From positions 30,503,173-30,567,172 of the forward strand of contig OY726560.1 of the NCBI GenBank assembly GCA_963383645.1: 64,000 bases of DNA, given 5' to 3'. The notes under the pieces were generated by a model. It was not told the origin of the DNA, made no database searches, and saw only the letters and a program-made list of their open reading frames with translations. Origin of the DNA: Muscardinus avellanarius. Its lineage: Eukaryota > Chordata > Mammalia > Rodentia > Gliridae. The translations under genes were made by a program, and so were the position numbers. Positions 39,251 through 48,053 of this stretch are shown one piece after another; the first letter of the stretch is position 1; each line of letters starts with the position of its first letter.

Positions 39251-40221
39251 GTCATTTCAGCTTTACACACCCACAAACACATCCTGATAGGTCCCTGAAT
39301 AAATCTATTTATTATTGAGAGCTATCATTACAAAAGTATAAAAGATAGCCCTTCAGATAGAGGAATTATTGGGTATATAGATCTAAAAGGGAAAAAACCT
39401 AGTTTGAAATATACAAAAACTTAAGTAGCTCCTTGAATCTTACCCCATTGAGCATTAGGTTGGATAAAAGTAGGATGGGCAGGTGTGTGGAGAAAGTAGT
39501 TGTACATTAGGATGAAGTGGTTGGCAGAACCTGTATATGCACGGTGAGTGAGTGTTGCCCATGAGTTTTGATTCTGTCCTAGAACACTGAGCATTCACTT
39601 AAAGTTATTAAACAGTCTACTTCTAATAAATGTTGATTTAGCTCTGTGTCAAGAGTATCAGAGAATATGAAGAGTAGAAGCAGGAGTGATGTTCCACATG
39701 CTACAACCATTGTGTAGCCATGAGAAGGGTAAGCACATAGATAGTCAAAATGGCAGAAGGTAGATTCTATTGGATAAGGCTAAAAGTTTTCACAGTTAGT
39801 AATACCAATAACACATTTTAGCTAACATGGAAAAGGTTTCCTTCCCCACATCTTATATCTAGAACCCACTCACCACACTTACATATAATTCACATAAGAT
39901 CTGTAACTGTGTTGACACTAAATTTCTTATATTGACTCAGTAGAACAACTTTTCTCACTTATCTTTCCTCTCCATAATCTCAATTTTCTTTCAGACTTTC
40001 TGAAAATCAAACAGTACAAGATACTTACAATTTGGAGAAAAATAAACTCACATCACTGTCCCTCTAAAGAGCACCATGCAATATGGTATTTGGAATCTGA
40101 ATTTCGCTTAAGTGCTGCTGTAAACATAAGCCAACGGTCAGCTAGTTATTTCCAAGACTGATTCTGCCCCTAGAGTTACACAGGTCAAATTACACATACC
40201 TGTTCTATTTTTTGTGTTTTT
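39251..40221. other. AT-rich intergenic DNA
   Basis: No gene or repeat is recognised. Confidence 0.5.
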
Positions 40222-41045
40222 TTTATATTTTTATTGGTGCTTCATTGTCTCACATTATAATGTAATTTTAACTAATAGTGACATACCTGCACAGAGTACT
40301 TTGTTTGCTTTCTCCTGCTCACACTTCCCTTCCCCATAAGGAATATTGAGGTTGACATTAGAATTCTGTTATATGTGTACAATTTCAATGAAAGTGATTT
40401 CTTCATTAATTTTTACTTTTCTCCCCTCCCTACCCACTGAGATTACCTCTCTCATTTCACTGGAGTGTCTTCCATTTTTTGAAATCTCTCTTGTATCCTG
40501 ATTCTTCCCTAGCTTTTGAAAATAAGAGAAAACATTTGACGCTTTACTTCATATGACTGGATAATCTCACTTAACACAATCTTTTTCTTTTTCAGGTCCA
40601 GCCATTTTCATGCAAATGACATAATTTTGTTCTTCATTGCAAAGTAGAATTTCATTGTGTATATATTCCATAATTTGTAATCCATTCATCTGTTGATGGG
40701 CACCTAAGTTTGTTTCATAATTTGGCTATTATGAATATACTGCTATAAAGATAGATATGCACATATTGCTATAATATTCTGATTTTATTCACTTTGGGAA
40801 AATACATAGGAGTGGTAAAGCTGGATCATATGGGAGATCTATTCCCAGCTTTCTGAGGAATCTTCCTGTTTTAAAAGACACAATAGATCAGTGATGGAAA
40901 ATTCTTTGTTGATACCTTGCTTGATTCTGCTTTAGATTTATTTTAATTTTCATTAGAAATCGGTGCTGCGTACATGTATGTACACACAAGTTTTTTATCC
41001 CAATATGATGTATGAATATAATGCACCAATAAAAATTAAAAATAA
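40222..41045. repeat. Antisense L1 3' region plus short sense L1 3' end
   Basis: 40222 to about 40920 is antisense L1 (TTTTTATTGGTGCTTCATTG at the left). About 40975-41045 is a sense L1 3' end (ATGCACCAATAAAAATT followed by an A-rich tail). Confidence 0.7.
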
Positions 41046-41107
41046 AAGAGCATGTTTTCTAATTTTTCTAAGCAGAGTAGAATAACATATTTTATATTTA
41101 TAAGAAA

Positions 41108-41321
41108 TTAGAGATAGGGTTGAGTTTTGTGTAAATTATAACTCTTCCAATATAATTCAGTATTTTTAGTGTTTTAGTATTTTTAGTATTTAGTATTTAG
41201 TATTTAGTATATTTTTAGTATTTAGTATTTTTAGTATTTTATTATAATTCAGTATTTTTAGAGATAGGGTTGAGTTTTGTGTAAATTATAACTCTTCCAA
41301 TATAATTCAGTATTTTTAGTG
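41108..41321. repeat. Duplicated 64-bp unit with (TATTTTTAG)n spacer
   Basis: The same 64 bp occurs at 41108-41171 and 41258-41321, separated by TATTTTTAG/TAGTATT repeats. The period is 150 bp. Confidence 0.9.
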
Positions 41322-41481
41322 GCTATTAAAGACCAAGAAGCAACATCTTTCTCTTAATTTTACTCTAACTTGTGTGTGAAATCAGAAGCAAAAAAAGTTT
41401 CTAGGAGAATCTGACATGTAGAAATGTATTTACATGGTCTCTTTTCATCCTGAGCCACCACTTCTTTGGGCCATATGTAAA

Positions 41482-41487
41482 GGTGCC
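41482..41487 (+). repeat. Provirus target-site duplication, left copy
   Basis: GGTGCC immediately precedes the 5' LTR and recurs immediately after the 3' LTR (50935-50940). Six bp is usual for class II (betaretrovirus-like) integrases. Confidence 0.95.
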
Positions 41488-41886
41488 TGTGGGGAGCCGA
41501 GAAGCAATGTCCCTAAAAACCACCCTAAGCTTCCCCCAGGCTGCAGCTGTACTCTGGTTGACCGCAACTTGCTTTAAAAGAAGAACAGAGAGCAGTTATC
41601 ACTGAGGCAAGGCCAACAGAATGTGAGCAGTTAAAAATAAGTTAGGGACTAACAGTTCTCTTCCTGCCCTCGCTCTGATCAATGTAGCTCATGGCCATGA
41701 GAAAAGTTAGAGCAAACAATAAGACTTTCATACTGCAAAGGTTTATTGAAGGTTTAACATTCACCAGATGTAACATTGTGTGCGCAGATATCTGACTGTT
41801 CTAACATTCCAGCAAACTGTGTACGTGACATCCGTGCCTTGCGGCTTCCCGCCACTTCCCCCTCGGGGCTGTGTGCAAAAGGCTGT

Positions 41887-41905
41887 ATTGGCAACTCCTG
41901 ATTGG
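41887..41905 (+). promoter_or_regulatory. Two inverted CCAAT boxes
   Basis: ATTGG at 41887-41891 and 41901-41905 lie about 60-80 bp upstream of the TATA box, the usual position for NF-Y sites. Function is inferred. Confidence 0.6.
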
Positions 41906-41964
41906 TCGCCCTGGCTCCACTCCTCCTCCTTAGCCCTTCTCCCCTTCCCCCAGCCTCTCACTGC

Positions 41965-41970
41965 ATAAAA
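41965..41970 (+). promoter_or_regulatory. LTR TATA box
   Basis: GCATAAAAGG, the only good TATA element in U3. It predicts transcription start at about 41993-41998. The 3' LTR copy is at 50729-50734. Confidence 0.8.
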
Positions 41971-41983
41971 GGCTTGCCCCAAC

Positions 41984-41989
41984 AATAAA
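41984..41989 (+). terminator. LTR polyadenylation signal (5' copy)
   Basis: AATAAA only 14 nt after the TATA box, followed by a GT-rich stretch (TGTGTCTGGAG, about 42011). It lies upstream of the predicted cap site, so only the 3' LTR copy would be transcribed. Confidence 0.7.
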
Positions 41990-42172
41990 GCTTGCTTCAG
42001 ATCCTCATCCTGTGTCTGGAGTCATCCCTTCCCTACTAACCAATTTGCTTCCACAGGTACTCAGGAGAAGTTTCTCACCCACCACGTTGTGCGGTTGCCT
42101 TTCGGACAGCTCTCACTGCTGGTCAGCGAGAGCTCGGAGCCCTTTGGGGCTCCCCCCGTGGGGAACCGCATC

Positions 42173-42190
42173 TGGCGCCCAACGTGGTTG
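42173..42190 (+). other. Primer-binding site, tRNA-Lys1,2 type
   Basis: TGGCGCCCAACGTGG begins 2 nt after the LTR. This matches the complement of the tRNA-Lys1,2 3' end over its first 15 bases; the last three differ. Type D and sheep betaretroviruses use this primer. Confidence 0.85.
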
Positions 42191-42411
42191 TCATCCTTCT
42201 CCTTATCGACCGACCACGACCGTTTTGTCGAAGGCCAGCACGCCACGGTAAGCCCTTTCGCGTGCCCCTTCCCCGTGCGCACCCTCTTCGCGACTCCTGT
42301 CGCTACTCGTCGGTCTACGCCTCTGGGCCCGCCCTGTCCATTTTCGGACGCTTTTGTTCGCCGGTTGGCCACTTTGTTCGCCCTTAGGCCCCTTTTCGCC
42401 TTTTGGCCACA
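42191..42411 (+). other. 5' leader with splice donor
   Basis: C/T-rich untranslated leader. There is no ATG anywhere between the predicted cap site and the gag ATG. The packaging signal presumably lies here but cannot be recognised by eye. Confidence 0.7.
42245..42253 (+). promoter_or_regulatory. Major splice donor (predicted)
   Basis: ACG|GTAAGC, with the GT at 42248-42249. It is the best donor in the leader, upstream of gag as expected for producing env mRNA. Confidence 0.65.
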
Positions 42412-44502
42412 ATGGGCTCCGCCCTTACCACGGAAGCCCGCTTCCTCCGGTCCCTTCAGGATGAACTCCTCTCTCGCAAGATTCATGTCTCCAAGGCTGA
42501 TCTCTGTCAATTTCTTCTTACTGTTCATAAAGCCTCTCCTTGGTTTGTTTTTACTGCCCCTAAAATCGCCCGCTCTACCTGGCTCACCATTGGCAATGAT
42601 CTCTCCGCCTACGGAGACAAGCTCAATGACCCCGCCTTCAAAGACTGTCTCCTTAAATACTGGCAACTTCTTGATGGCATCATCACTGCCGCTCCTGTCT
42701 CCTCTGCCTGTGCCGATATCCTTGCTGCCGCGGAGGCTGTCCTCGCTTCGGCCTCCCGCTCTCATACCCCCGTCTCCCCTCTCCCCCCCCTTGAATCTTC
42801 TGCTTCTCAGCCCCCGCCCTACGTCCCCTCCTTCCCCACGGCCCCCGCGGTATCTACTGCCTCCTCTTTTGTTGCTCTCAGTCGCCCTCCCTCGCCTGAT
42901 ACTCTTTCGCCTCAGGACGAGGCTACCCTGGAGGAGGCAGCTGCTGCCTATGACTCTCGGCTTCAGCCCCCTGTCGGGTCCCCCGCTCCCGCCCCAGCCG
43001 TCGTCTCCTCCTCCCTTGAAACCACCCTTACAAAGTTATGCTCCTCTCTTGAACGCCTTCTCTCCCTGCCCCGCCCTTCCTCGCCGCTGCAAGCCTTCCC
43101 TGCCATTCTTGCACCCCCCCCCTCGCCTCCTCCCGCCTCCACCCGCTCTCCCGCTCCGTCCTCCTCTTCCCACCCTATGATCACCCGTTCCCGGGGCGCT
43201 GTTGCCTCCGGCGGCGCCGCCCCTCTTCAGCCTTCCTCCTCCGGTGACCCTGTTCCGCCACCGCCTCCGCTCCCGCCACAGCCCCCTGCAGCCCCTGCGG
43301 CCCCTCCGGCCCCGGAACCCGAGCCTGCTTCCGATTCGGAGGAGGAGGTCGTTGATGGCCCCTTCGGCCCTCGCCGAGCTCCCGGCAGCCTCCTCCGTGA
43401 GGCCGTCTCCTACCGGGAGTTGGATCAAGCCTCCCTTAAGGAGGTCCGCAAGGCGGTCCTTGAATACGGCCCACAGGCCCCTTACACCCTTTCCTGCCTC
43501 GAGACTTTGTCCTTTGGCGGGAACCTCTTCCCCCTCGAATGGCGCCTTACTGTCCGCCGCTGCCTCAAGACTGACCAAATCGTTCTTTGGGAGGCAGAGT
43601 TCATTACTAACTGTAAGGAACTCGCCCGCGGAAACAAGGATGAATTCCTTCAGATTTCCGGACAGGAACCTTATGATACTCTCCAGGCCCAGCGCCGCAT
43701 TTCTTATCACCTACTCAATCTCACTTCTCAGGCTGCTCTTCGTGCCTGGAAGGCGCTTCCTTCCAGCAATCCCCAACTCCCTCTTGCTAAGATCTTGCAG
43801 GCTGATGATGAACCCTATCATGCTTTCATTTCCCGCCTCTTGGAGGCCTTTGATCGCACCACGGGCATCACTGATACCTCTAATCCCTTCATTAAACAGT
43901 TGGCTTTTGAAAATGCCAATCCTGCGTGTCAACAGATCCTTAAGGGACCTAAGCCCTCTCGCACACTGGAAGAGATGATCTCTCTTTGTAAAAGCGCTCA
44001 CTCCTTTGCTACTCAGGTTGCGGGCGCCCTTGTCGCCTTTCAAGGCCAATCTTCTGGCCGAACCTGTTATTCTTGCGGCAAGCCTGGCCACTTTGCAGGC
44101 CGCTGCCCTGAGCGCCATGCTCCTACCCTTCTCACGAGTTCCACCACTCCTAGGCCCTCCTTGTGCCCCCGCTGCCGCCGCAGCCGCCATTGGCAGGCCT
44201 CCTGCCGATCCACCACTGACGTTGAAGGTAACTACCTCGGCCCGAACCCCCGCCTTCAACAGCCACACACAACCCATCCTCAGGGAAACTCCTCCAGGGG
44301 CTGCCCCCAAGCCCCGCGCTCCAAGCCTCGTCACATCAACTTTGTCCCAGCCTCGGGGGCTCAGACTGGGACTCCGGCCAAGCATCAGGCCTACCTTCAG
44401 CAGGCCCCATCCCAGGCCTTCGCCCCTCAACCGCCTCCCTCCTCCGGGCCACCCCCGGCTCAGCAGGACTTGACTTGTGTGCCTCCTCCCCCCACCTATT
44501 AA
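42412..44502 (+). CDS. gag: Gag polyprotein
   Basis: Structural precursor of matrix, capsid and nucleocapsid, 696 aa. I place the start at ATG 42412 because it is the first AUG of the RNA, sits in a strong Kozak context (A at -3, G at +4) and puts Gly at position 2 for myristoylation; a TTG three codons upstream is not needed. Order: matrix (1 to about 105); a Pro-rich linker with PPPY (134-137) and PTAP (142-145) late motifs; capsid (about 315-545) with the major homology region starting at Q463; CCHC knuckles at C552-C565 and C585-C598. A further PPTY ends the protein. The capsid and two-knuckle layout is betaretrovirus-like. The reading frame is unbroken. A -1 shift at 44283-44289 diverts some ribosomes into dut-pro-pol. 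Mature cleavage sites are not assignable by eye. Confidence 0.96.
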   Translation: MGSALTTEARFLRSLQDELLSRKIHVSKADLCQFLLTVHKASPWFVFTAPKIARSTWLTIGNDLSAYGDKLNDPAFKDCLLKYWQLLDGIITAAPVSSACADILAAAEAVLASASRSHTPVSPLPPLESSASQPPPYVPSFPTAPAVSTASSFVALSRPPSPDTLSPQDEATLEEAAAAYDSRLQPPVGSPAPAPAVVSSSLETTLTKLCSSLERLLSLPRPSSPLQAFPAILAPPPSPPPASTRSPAPSSSSHPMITRSRGAVASGGAAPLQPSSSGDPVPPPPPLPPQPPAAPAAPPAPEPEPASDSEEEVVDGPFGPRRAPGSLLREAVSYRELDQASLKEVRKAVLEYGPQAPYTLSCLETLSFGGNLFPLEWRLTVRRCLKTDQIVLWEAEFITNCKELARGNKDEFLQISGQEPYDTLQAQRRISYHLLNLTSQAALRAWKALPSSNPQLPLAKILQADDEPYHAFISRLLEAFDRTTGITDTSNPFIKQLAFENANPACQQILKGPKPSRTLEEMISLCKSAHSFATQVAGALVAFQGQSSGRTCYSCGKPGHFAGRCPERHAPTLLTSSTTPRPSLCPRCRRSRHWQASCRSTTDVEGNYLGPNPRLQQPHTTHPQGNSSRGCPQAPRSKPRHINFVPASGAQTGTPAKHQAYLQQAPSQAFAPQPPPSSGPPPAQQDLTCVPPPPTY
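44283..44289 (+). promoter_or_regulatory. -1 ribosomal frameshift slippery site
   Basis: G GGA AAC is in the correct phase of the gag frame (GGA 44284-44286, AAC 44287-44289). This heptamer is a known betaretroviral gag/pro slip site. It lies inside the gag/pro-pol overlap (44226-44502), 7 nt before a predicted stem. Confidence 0.85.
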
Positions 44503-47500
44503 CTCCCCAGGGCGGTATTTACTCCATCCCCACTGGTATCTATGGTCCTCCTCCCCCTGGTTATTTTTTCATGATTATTGGCCGCGCCTCCTCCACTATT
44601 GCTGGGCTTATTATCCAGCCCTCTGTCGTGGACGGTGATTATTCTGGTGAAATCTTCCTCAATGCGGTCGCCCCCTATCATCCTATTCAAATCTCTCCTG
44701 GCACTCGCATAGCCCAGGCCCTGCCTCTACCCCTGGCCGTTGCGCTTCCCGCCCTTCCTCATTCTCGAGGTCCTACCAGGCCTGGTTCCTCTGATGTTTA
44801 TTGGATTAAAACTATCTGTGAAGAACGCCCATCTGCCATTCTTTCCTTGACCATCCAAGGACGCCTTTTCCATGGCCTCCTGGACACAGGTGCTGACACC
44901 ACTTGTTTTTCACCGCTCGACTGGCCCCCGGATTGGCCTACTACTCCTTCCCCCTCTCCTATCTCCGGCGTTGCGGGCACAGCCAAGCAGGTCCACCTCA
45001 GTGCCCACCGCCTTGTATGGCAGGACGAGGATGGTGATACCGGCCTCGTTCGCCCATACATTATCCCCGATCTTCCTATTAATCTGTGGGGGAGAGACCT
45101 CATGGACCAAATGGGCCTTGTTCTTCTTAAATGTCGGGATAAAAAAATTCTTAACCAGATGCTTGCCTCCGGCTATGTCCCCTCAAAAGGACTCGGAAAA
45201 TACCTTCAAGGTATTACCAAGCCCATCACGGCCACCCCCAACCCCGGTCGCCACGGCTTCGGCTACTCTTCCTCCCTCTCGTCTCCCATTCCTGATAAAT
45301 CCTTATCCTCCTCCATATATGCTCAGTTTACCTTACCACCGGCATCTTCAGCTCTCCCCACGCTCGCTCCAAACCCTCGTCCCTCTTTGCGCATTTCCTG
45401 GTCCTCTGATGACCCGATTTGGGTCGCTCAGTGGCCCCTCACCACCGAAAAGCTCGCTGCAGCATCCGCCCTCGTACAAGAACAGCTTGCAGCTAACCAC
45501 ATTGAACCCACTACCTCTCCCTGGAACACCCCCATCTTTGTCATCAAGAAAAAATCAGGTTCATGGCGCCTTCTGCATGACTTACGCCGCATCAATGCCT
45601 CCATGAAGCCCATGGGGGCCACCCAGCCTGGTCTCCCGGTCCCTACAGCCTTCCCTGCCGGCTCCCATAAGATTATCTTAGATCTCAAGGATTGCTTCTT
45701 TTCTATTCCTCTCCATCCTGCTGATTGTCCTAGATTTGCCTTTTCCCTCCCTCCTATTAATGCGTCTGGTCCAGCTGCTCGGTATCAGTGGAAAGTCCTT
45801 CCTCAGGGTATGGCTAATAGCCCTACTCTTTGTCAGGTTTACGTTGCCTCATATGTGGATCCCTTCCGTTCCCTGTATCCAACTGTCTCTTTCTATCACT
45901 ATATGGATGATATCTTGCTCCTCGGCACTGATCCTGATGAGTTGCTCCATGTAGCATCTCACCTTGTCTCCTCTCTTAAGGCTCATGGTTTTGCCATTTC
46001 GCAGGACAAAGTCCAACTTCATCCTCCTCACTTGTTTCTTGGTTTTGAGCTGCTCCCTTCGTCTGTGCGCACTCAAAAGTTGCAGCTGCGCACCTCACAT
46101 TTAAAAACTTACCATGACTTCCAAAGACTCCTCGGGGACATCACTTGGCTGCGCCCATATCTTAAACTCTCCACGGGAGACATCAAGCCTCTGACTGACA
46201 TCCTCCAGGGGGATTCAGACCCTACATCCCCTCGTTCGCTCACTCCTGCTGCGAAGGAGGCCCTCCATCTCGTGGAACAGGCCATTTATGGTCAGTCACT
46301 TGTCTATTATGACCCTCGAAAGCCTCTCCAGCTTATTGTTTTGGCCACCACCTTTGCCCCCACTGCGGTTTTTTACCAGTCCGCCCCTTTGTATTGGATT
46401 CATCTCCCTGCCACCCCTCCCAAGGTTCTTGCCACATACCCTGACCTTATCATTTCCCTCCTCAACCATGGGCTTACCCTCTCGGTAAAAATTTTTGGTA
46501 TTCATCCTCATTCCATTATTCTTCCTTACTCCCCACAAAACTTGCAGTTCCTCCAAATTACATCTATCGATTGGGCTTTGTTTCTCACTTCCTATTCTGG
46601 TACTCTTCTTTCTCATTACCCCTCTGATAAACTTATTCAATTCCTCAATCGCAATCCTGTTGTTTTTCCTACCCTCTCCCGCTCTGTACCTATCCCACAG
46701 GCCACACTTGTTTTCACAGATGGTAGCTCCTCGGGAACTGCCGCTCTGTCCATTTCCGGTGAGATTTCCACGTTTAATACGCCCTATACCTCGGCTCAAC
46801 ATGTTGAATTGTTTGCCATCCTGCAGGTTTTTCAACTTGTTGCCGCCCCTTTCAATTTATATACTGATAGTGCTTATATTGCGCACTCCATCCCTCTTCT
46901 TGAAACTGTTCCCTTTATTAAACCTACCACAACTGCCTTTAAACTCTTTTCCTCCATTCAACAACTTATCCTACTTCGCTCACACCCTTTCTTTATTGCC
47001 CATATTCGGGCCCACACTTCTCTGCCCGGGCCCCTTGCTACGGGCAACGCCCAGGTAGACACGGCCACTAGGCCCTCCTCCATTTTAGCCATGGCAGCCA
47101 TTTTCTCTTCTCCTACTCCTTCTCCTTTAGAGCAGGCGCAACGCGCTCACGCCCTCCACCATCTCAACGCGCAAACACTGCGCCACAAGTTCCGCGTTAC
47201 TAGGGAACAAGCCCGACTTATTGTTAAGTCCTGTAAATCCTGTCTCTCTCTCTTGCCTGAACCTCACTCGGGTGTTAACCCCCGGGGCCTCACCCCAGGA
47301 GCCCTCTGGCAAACAGATATCACTCACTTCCAGCCTTTTGGCTCCCTCCAGTATGTTCATGTTTCTATCGATACGTTTAGCGGTTTCCTTTGTGCCTCTC
47401 TGCACACAGGAGAGGCAGCTAAAGATGTTGTCGCCCATTTTCTTCACTGTTTTTCAGTTATTGGCACACCGAAAACGATCAAGACTGACAATGGTCCAGC

Positions 47501-48053
47501 TTATATTTCTGATAAACTCAAAATCTTTCTCTCTAAATTTGGAATATCTCATACATTTGGAATTCCCCTTAACCCACAAGGCCAAGGCATCATTGAGCGA
47601 GCTCACTCGACATTAAAAAATATGCTCCACAAACTTTCCACCCAGGATCTTGTTTTTCAAGGGTTTAAAATAACCCCTCGGTTACTGCTTAACCATGCAC
47701 TTTTTGTGCTCAACTTCCTCTCTCTTGACACAGAAGGGAAGTCAGCGGCTGACAGGCTGTGGCATCCGGCCTCAGCCTCCTCTTTCTCCACCGTTCTGTG
47801 GAAAGATGTTCGCACAGGAGCCTGGCTTGGCCCCCACCCTGTGCTGATCTGGGGCAAAGGTTATGCCTGCGTTCACAACCCTGACACTGAAGAAACCCGT
47901 TGGCTTCCTGAAAGACTTGTTAAGCCGTTCAACCCTCCCAGGGAACCGGCCCCTGAGGCCTCTCCTTCTGTTCTCTCCACAGCTCCTGCGCAAAATGAGG
48001 CCTCCAACTTGGACCCTGAGGCTCCTGTCTTTGCTCCTTCTCCGAACTCCTGA
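44289..48053 (+). CDS. pol: Dut-Pro-Pol (frameshift-expressed part of Gag-Pro-Pol)
   Basis: Replication enzymes, 1,254 codons after the -1 shift; the frame is open from 44226 and has no internal start requirement. dUTPase: motif 1 GSAGLDL (about 44456), GRASS (about 44580), VVDGDYSGE (about 44628). Protease: DTGA (44883-44894) and GRDLMDQMG (about 45090), then a G-patch (GYVPSKGLGK, about 45171). RT: WNTP, LPQGM and YMDD (45900-45911). RNase H: acidic residues in TDGSS (D at 46719), VELFA and YTDSA. Integrase: HHCC-type N-terminus (about 47148-47245), then D 47316, D 47487 and E 47595 (D-X56-D-X35-E). Every catalytic residue checked is present. Protease and RT share one frame, so no second frameshift is needed. 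The 3' end overlaps env by 59 nt. Confidence 0.96.
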   Translation, partial: LLQGLPPSPALQASSHQLCPSLGGSDWDSGQASGLPSAGPIPGLRPSTASLLRATPGSAGLDLCASSPHLLTPQGGIYSIPTGIYGPPPPGYFFMIIGRASSTIAGLIIQPSVVDGDYSGEIFLNAVAPYHPIQISPGTRIAQALPLPLAVALPALPHSRGPTRPGSSDVYWIKTICEERPSAILSLTIQGRLFHGLLDTGADTTCFSPLDWPPDWPTTPSPSPISGVAGTAKQVHLSAHRLVWQDEDGDTGLVRPYIIPDLPINLWGRDLMDQMGLVLLKCRDKKILNQMLASGYVPSKGLGKYLQGITKPITATPNPGRHGFGYSSSLSSPIPDKSLSSSIYAQFTLPPASSALPTLAPNPRPSLRISWSSDDPIWVAQWPLTTEKLAAASALVQEQLAANHIEPTTSPWNTPIFVIKKKSGSWRLLHDLRRINASMKPMGATQPGLPVPTAFPAGSHKIILDLKDCFFSIPLHPADCPRFAFSLPPINASGPAARYQWKVLPQGMANSPTLCQVYVASYVDPFRSLYPTVSFYHYMDDILLLGTDPDELLHVASHLVSSLKAHGFAISQDKVQLHPPHLFLGFELLPSSVRTQKLQLRTSHLKTYHDFQRLLGDITWLRPYLKLSTGDIKPLTDILQGDSDPTSPRSLTPAAKEALHLVEQAIYGQSLVYYDPRKPLQLIVLATTFAPTAVFYQSAPLYWIHLPATPPKVLATYPDLIISLLNHGLTLSVKIFGIHPHSIILPYSPQNLQFLQITSIDWALFLTSYSGTLLSHYPSDKLIQFLNRNPVVFPTLSRSVPIPQATLVFTDGSSSGTAALSISGEISTFNTPYTSAQHVELFAILQVFQLVAAPFNLYTDSAYIAHSIPLLETVPFIKPTTTAFKLFSSIQQLILLRSHPFFIAHIRAHTSLPGPLATGNAQVDTATRPSSILAMAAIFSSPTPSPLEQAQRAHALHHLNAQTLRHKFRVTREQARLIVKSCKSCLSLLPEPHSGVNPRGLTPGALWQTDITHFQPFGSLQYVHVSIDTFSGFLCASLHTGEAAKDVVAHFLHCFSVIGTPKTIKTDNGPAYISDKLKIFLSKFGISHTFGIPLNPQGQGIIERAHSTLKNMLHKLSTQDLVFQGFKITPRLLLNHALFVLNFLSLDTEGKSAADRLWHPASASSFSTVLWKDVRTGAWLGPHPVLIWGKGYACVHNPDTEETRWLPERLVKPFNPPREPAPEASPSVLSTAPAQNEASNLDPEAPVFAPSPNS
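44297..44360 (+). promoter_or_regulatory. Predicted frameshift-stimulating pseudoknot
   Basis: Stem 1 pairs GGGGCT (44297-44302) with AGCCCC (44310-44315). Its loop GCCCCC (44303-44308) can pair with GGGGGC (44355-44360) as stem 2. All pairs are Watson-Crick. The 39-nt connecting loop is long, so the exact fold is unproven. Confidence 0.55.
47960..47982 (+). promoter_or_regulatory. Env splice acceptor (predicted)
   Basis: Pyrimidine tract CTCTCCTTCTGTTCTCTCC then ACAG, with the AG at 47981-47982. The env ATG follows 12 nt later with no intervening ATG. It pairs naturally with the donor at 42247/42248. Confidence 0.75.

Larger units (their letters stand above)
41488..42170 (+). repeat. 5' LTR
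   Basis: 683 bp, starting TGTGGGGAGC and ending GGGGAACCGCA. U3 is about 41488-41994 and holds inverted CCAAT boxes, the TATA box and the AATAAA signal. R is predicted to be very short, and U5 is about 42010-42170. No base difference from 50252-50934 is seen on direct reading. Confidence 0.97.

Noticed and set aside
41761..41985. 74-codon minus-strand frame in each LTR (also 50525-50749), considered as an LTR gene of sag type
   Set aside because: It is antisense, lacks a recognised domain, and its duplication only reflects the duplicated LTR.
42089..43180. 363-codon open frame from the LTR U5 into gag, in the +1 frame
   Set aside because: It starts with GTG, has no domain and overlaps gag. 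Its length is explained by the C/T-rich composition, which also opens antisense frames.
44900..45400. Second frameshift between pro and pol
   Set aside because: Protease, G-patch and RT are in the same frame with no stop between them, so none is needed.
46495..47058. 187-codon hydrophobic frame overlapping the pol RNase H region, reminiscent in position of JSRV orf-x
   Set aside because: It starts at TTG without an early ATG, has no splice signal that I can see, and pyrimidine-rich codons read out of frame give Leu/Phe/Pro-rich hydrophobic peptides anyway.
47863..47994. In-frame upstream ATG for env
   Set aside because: It lies upstream of the splice acceptor, so it would be absent from the env mRNA; the signal peptide follows the ATG at 47995.
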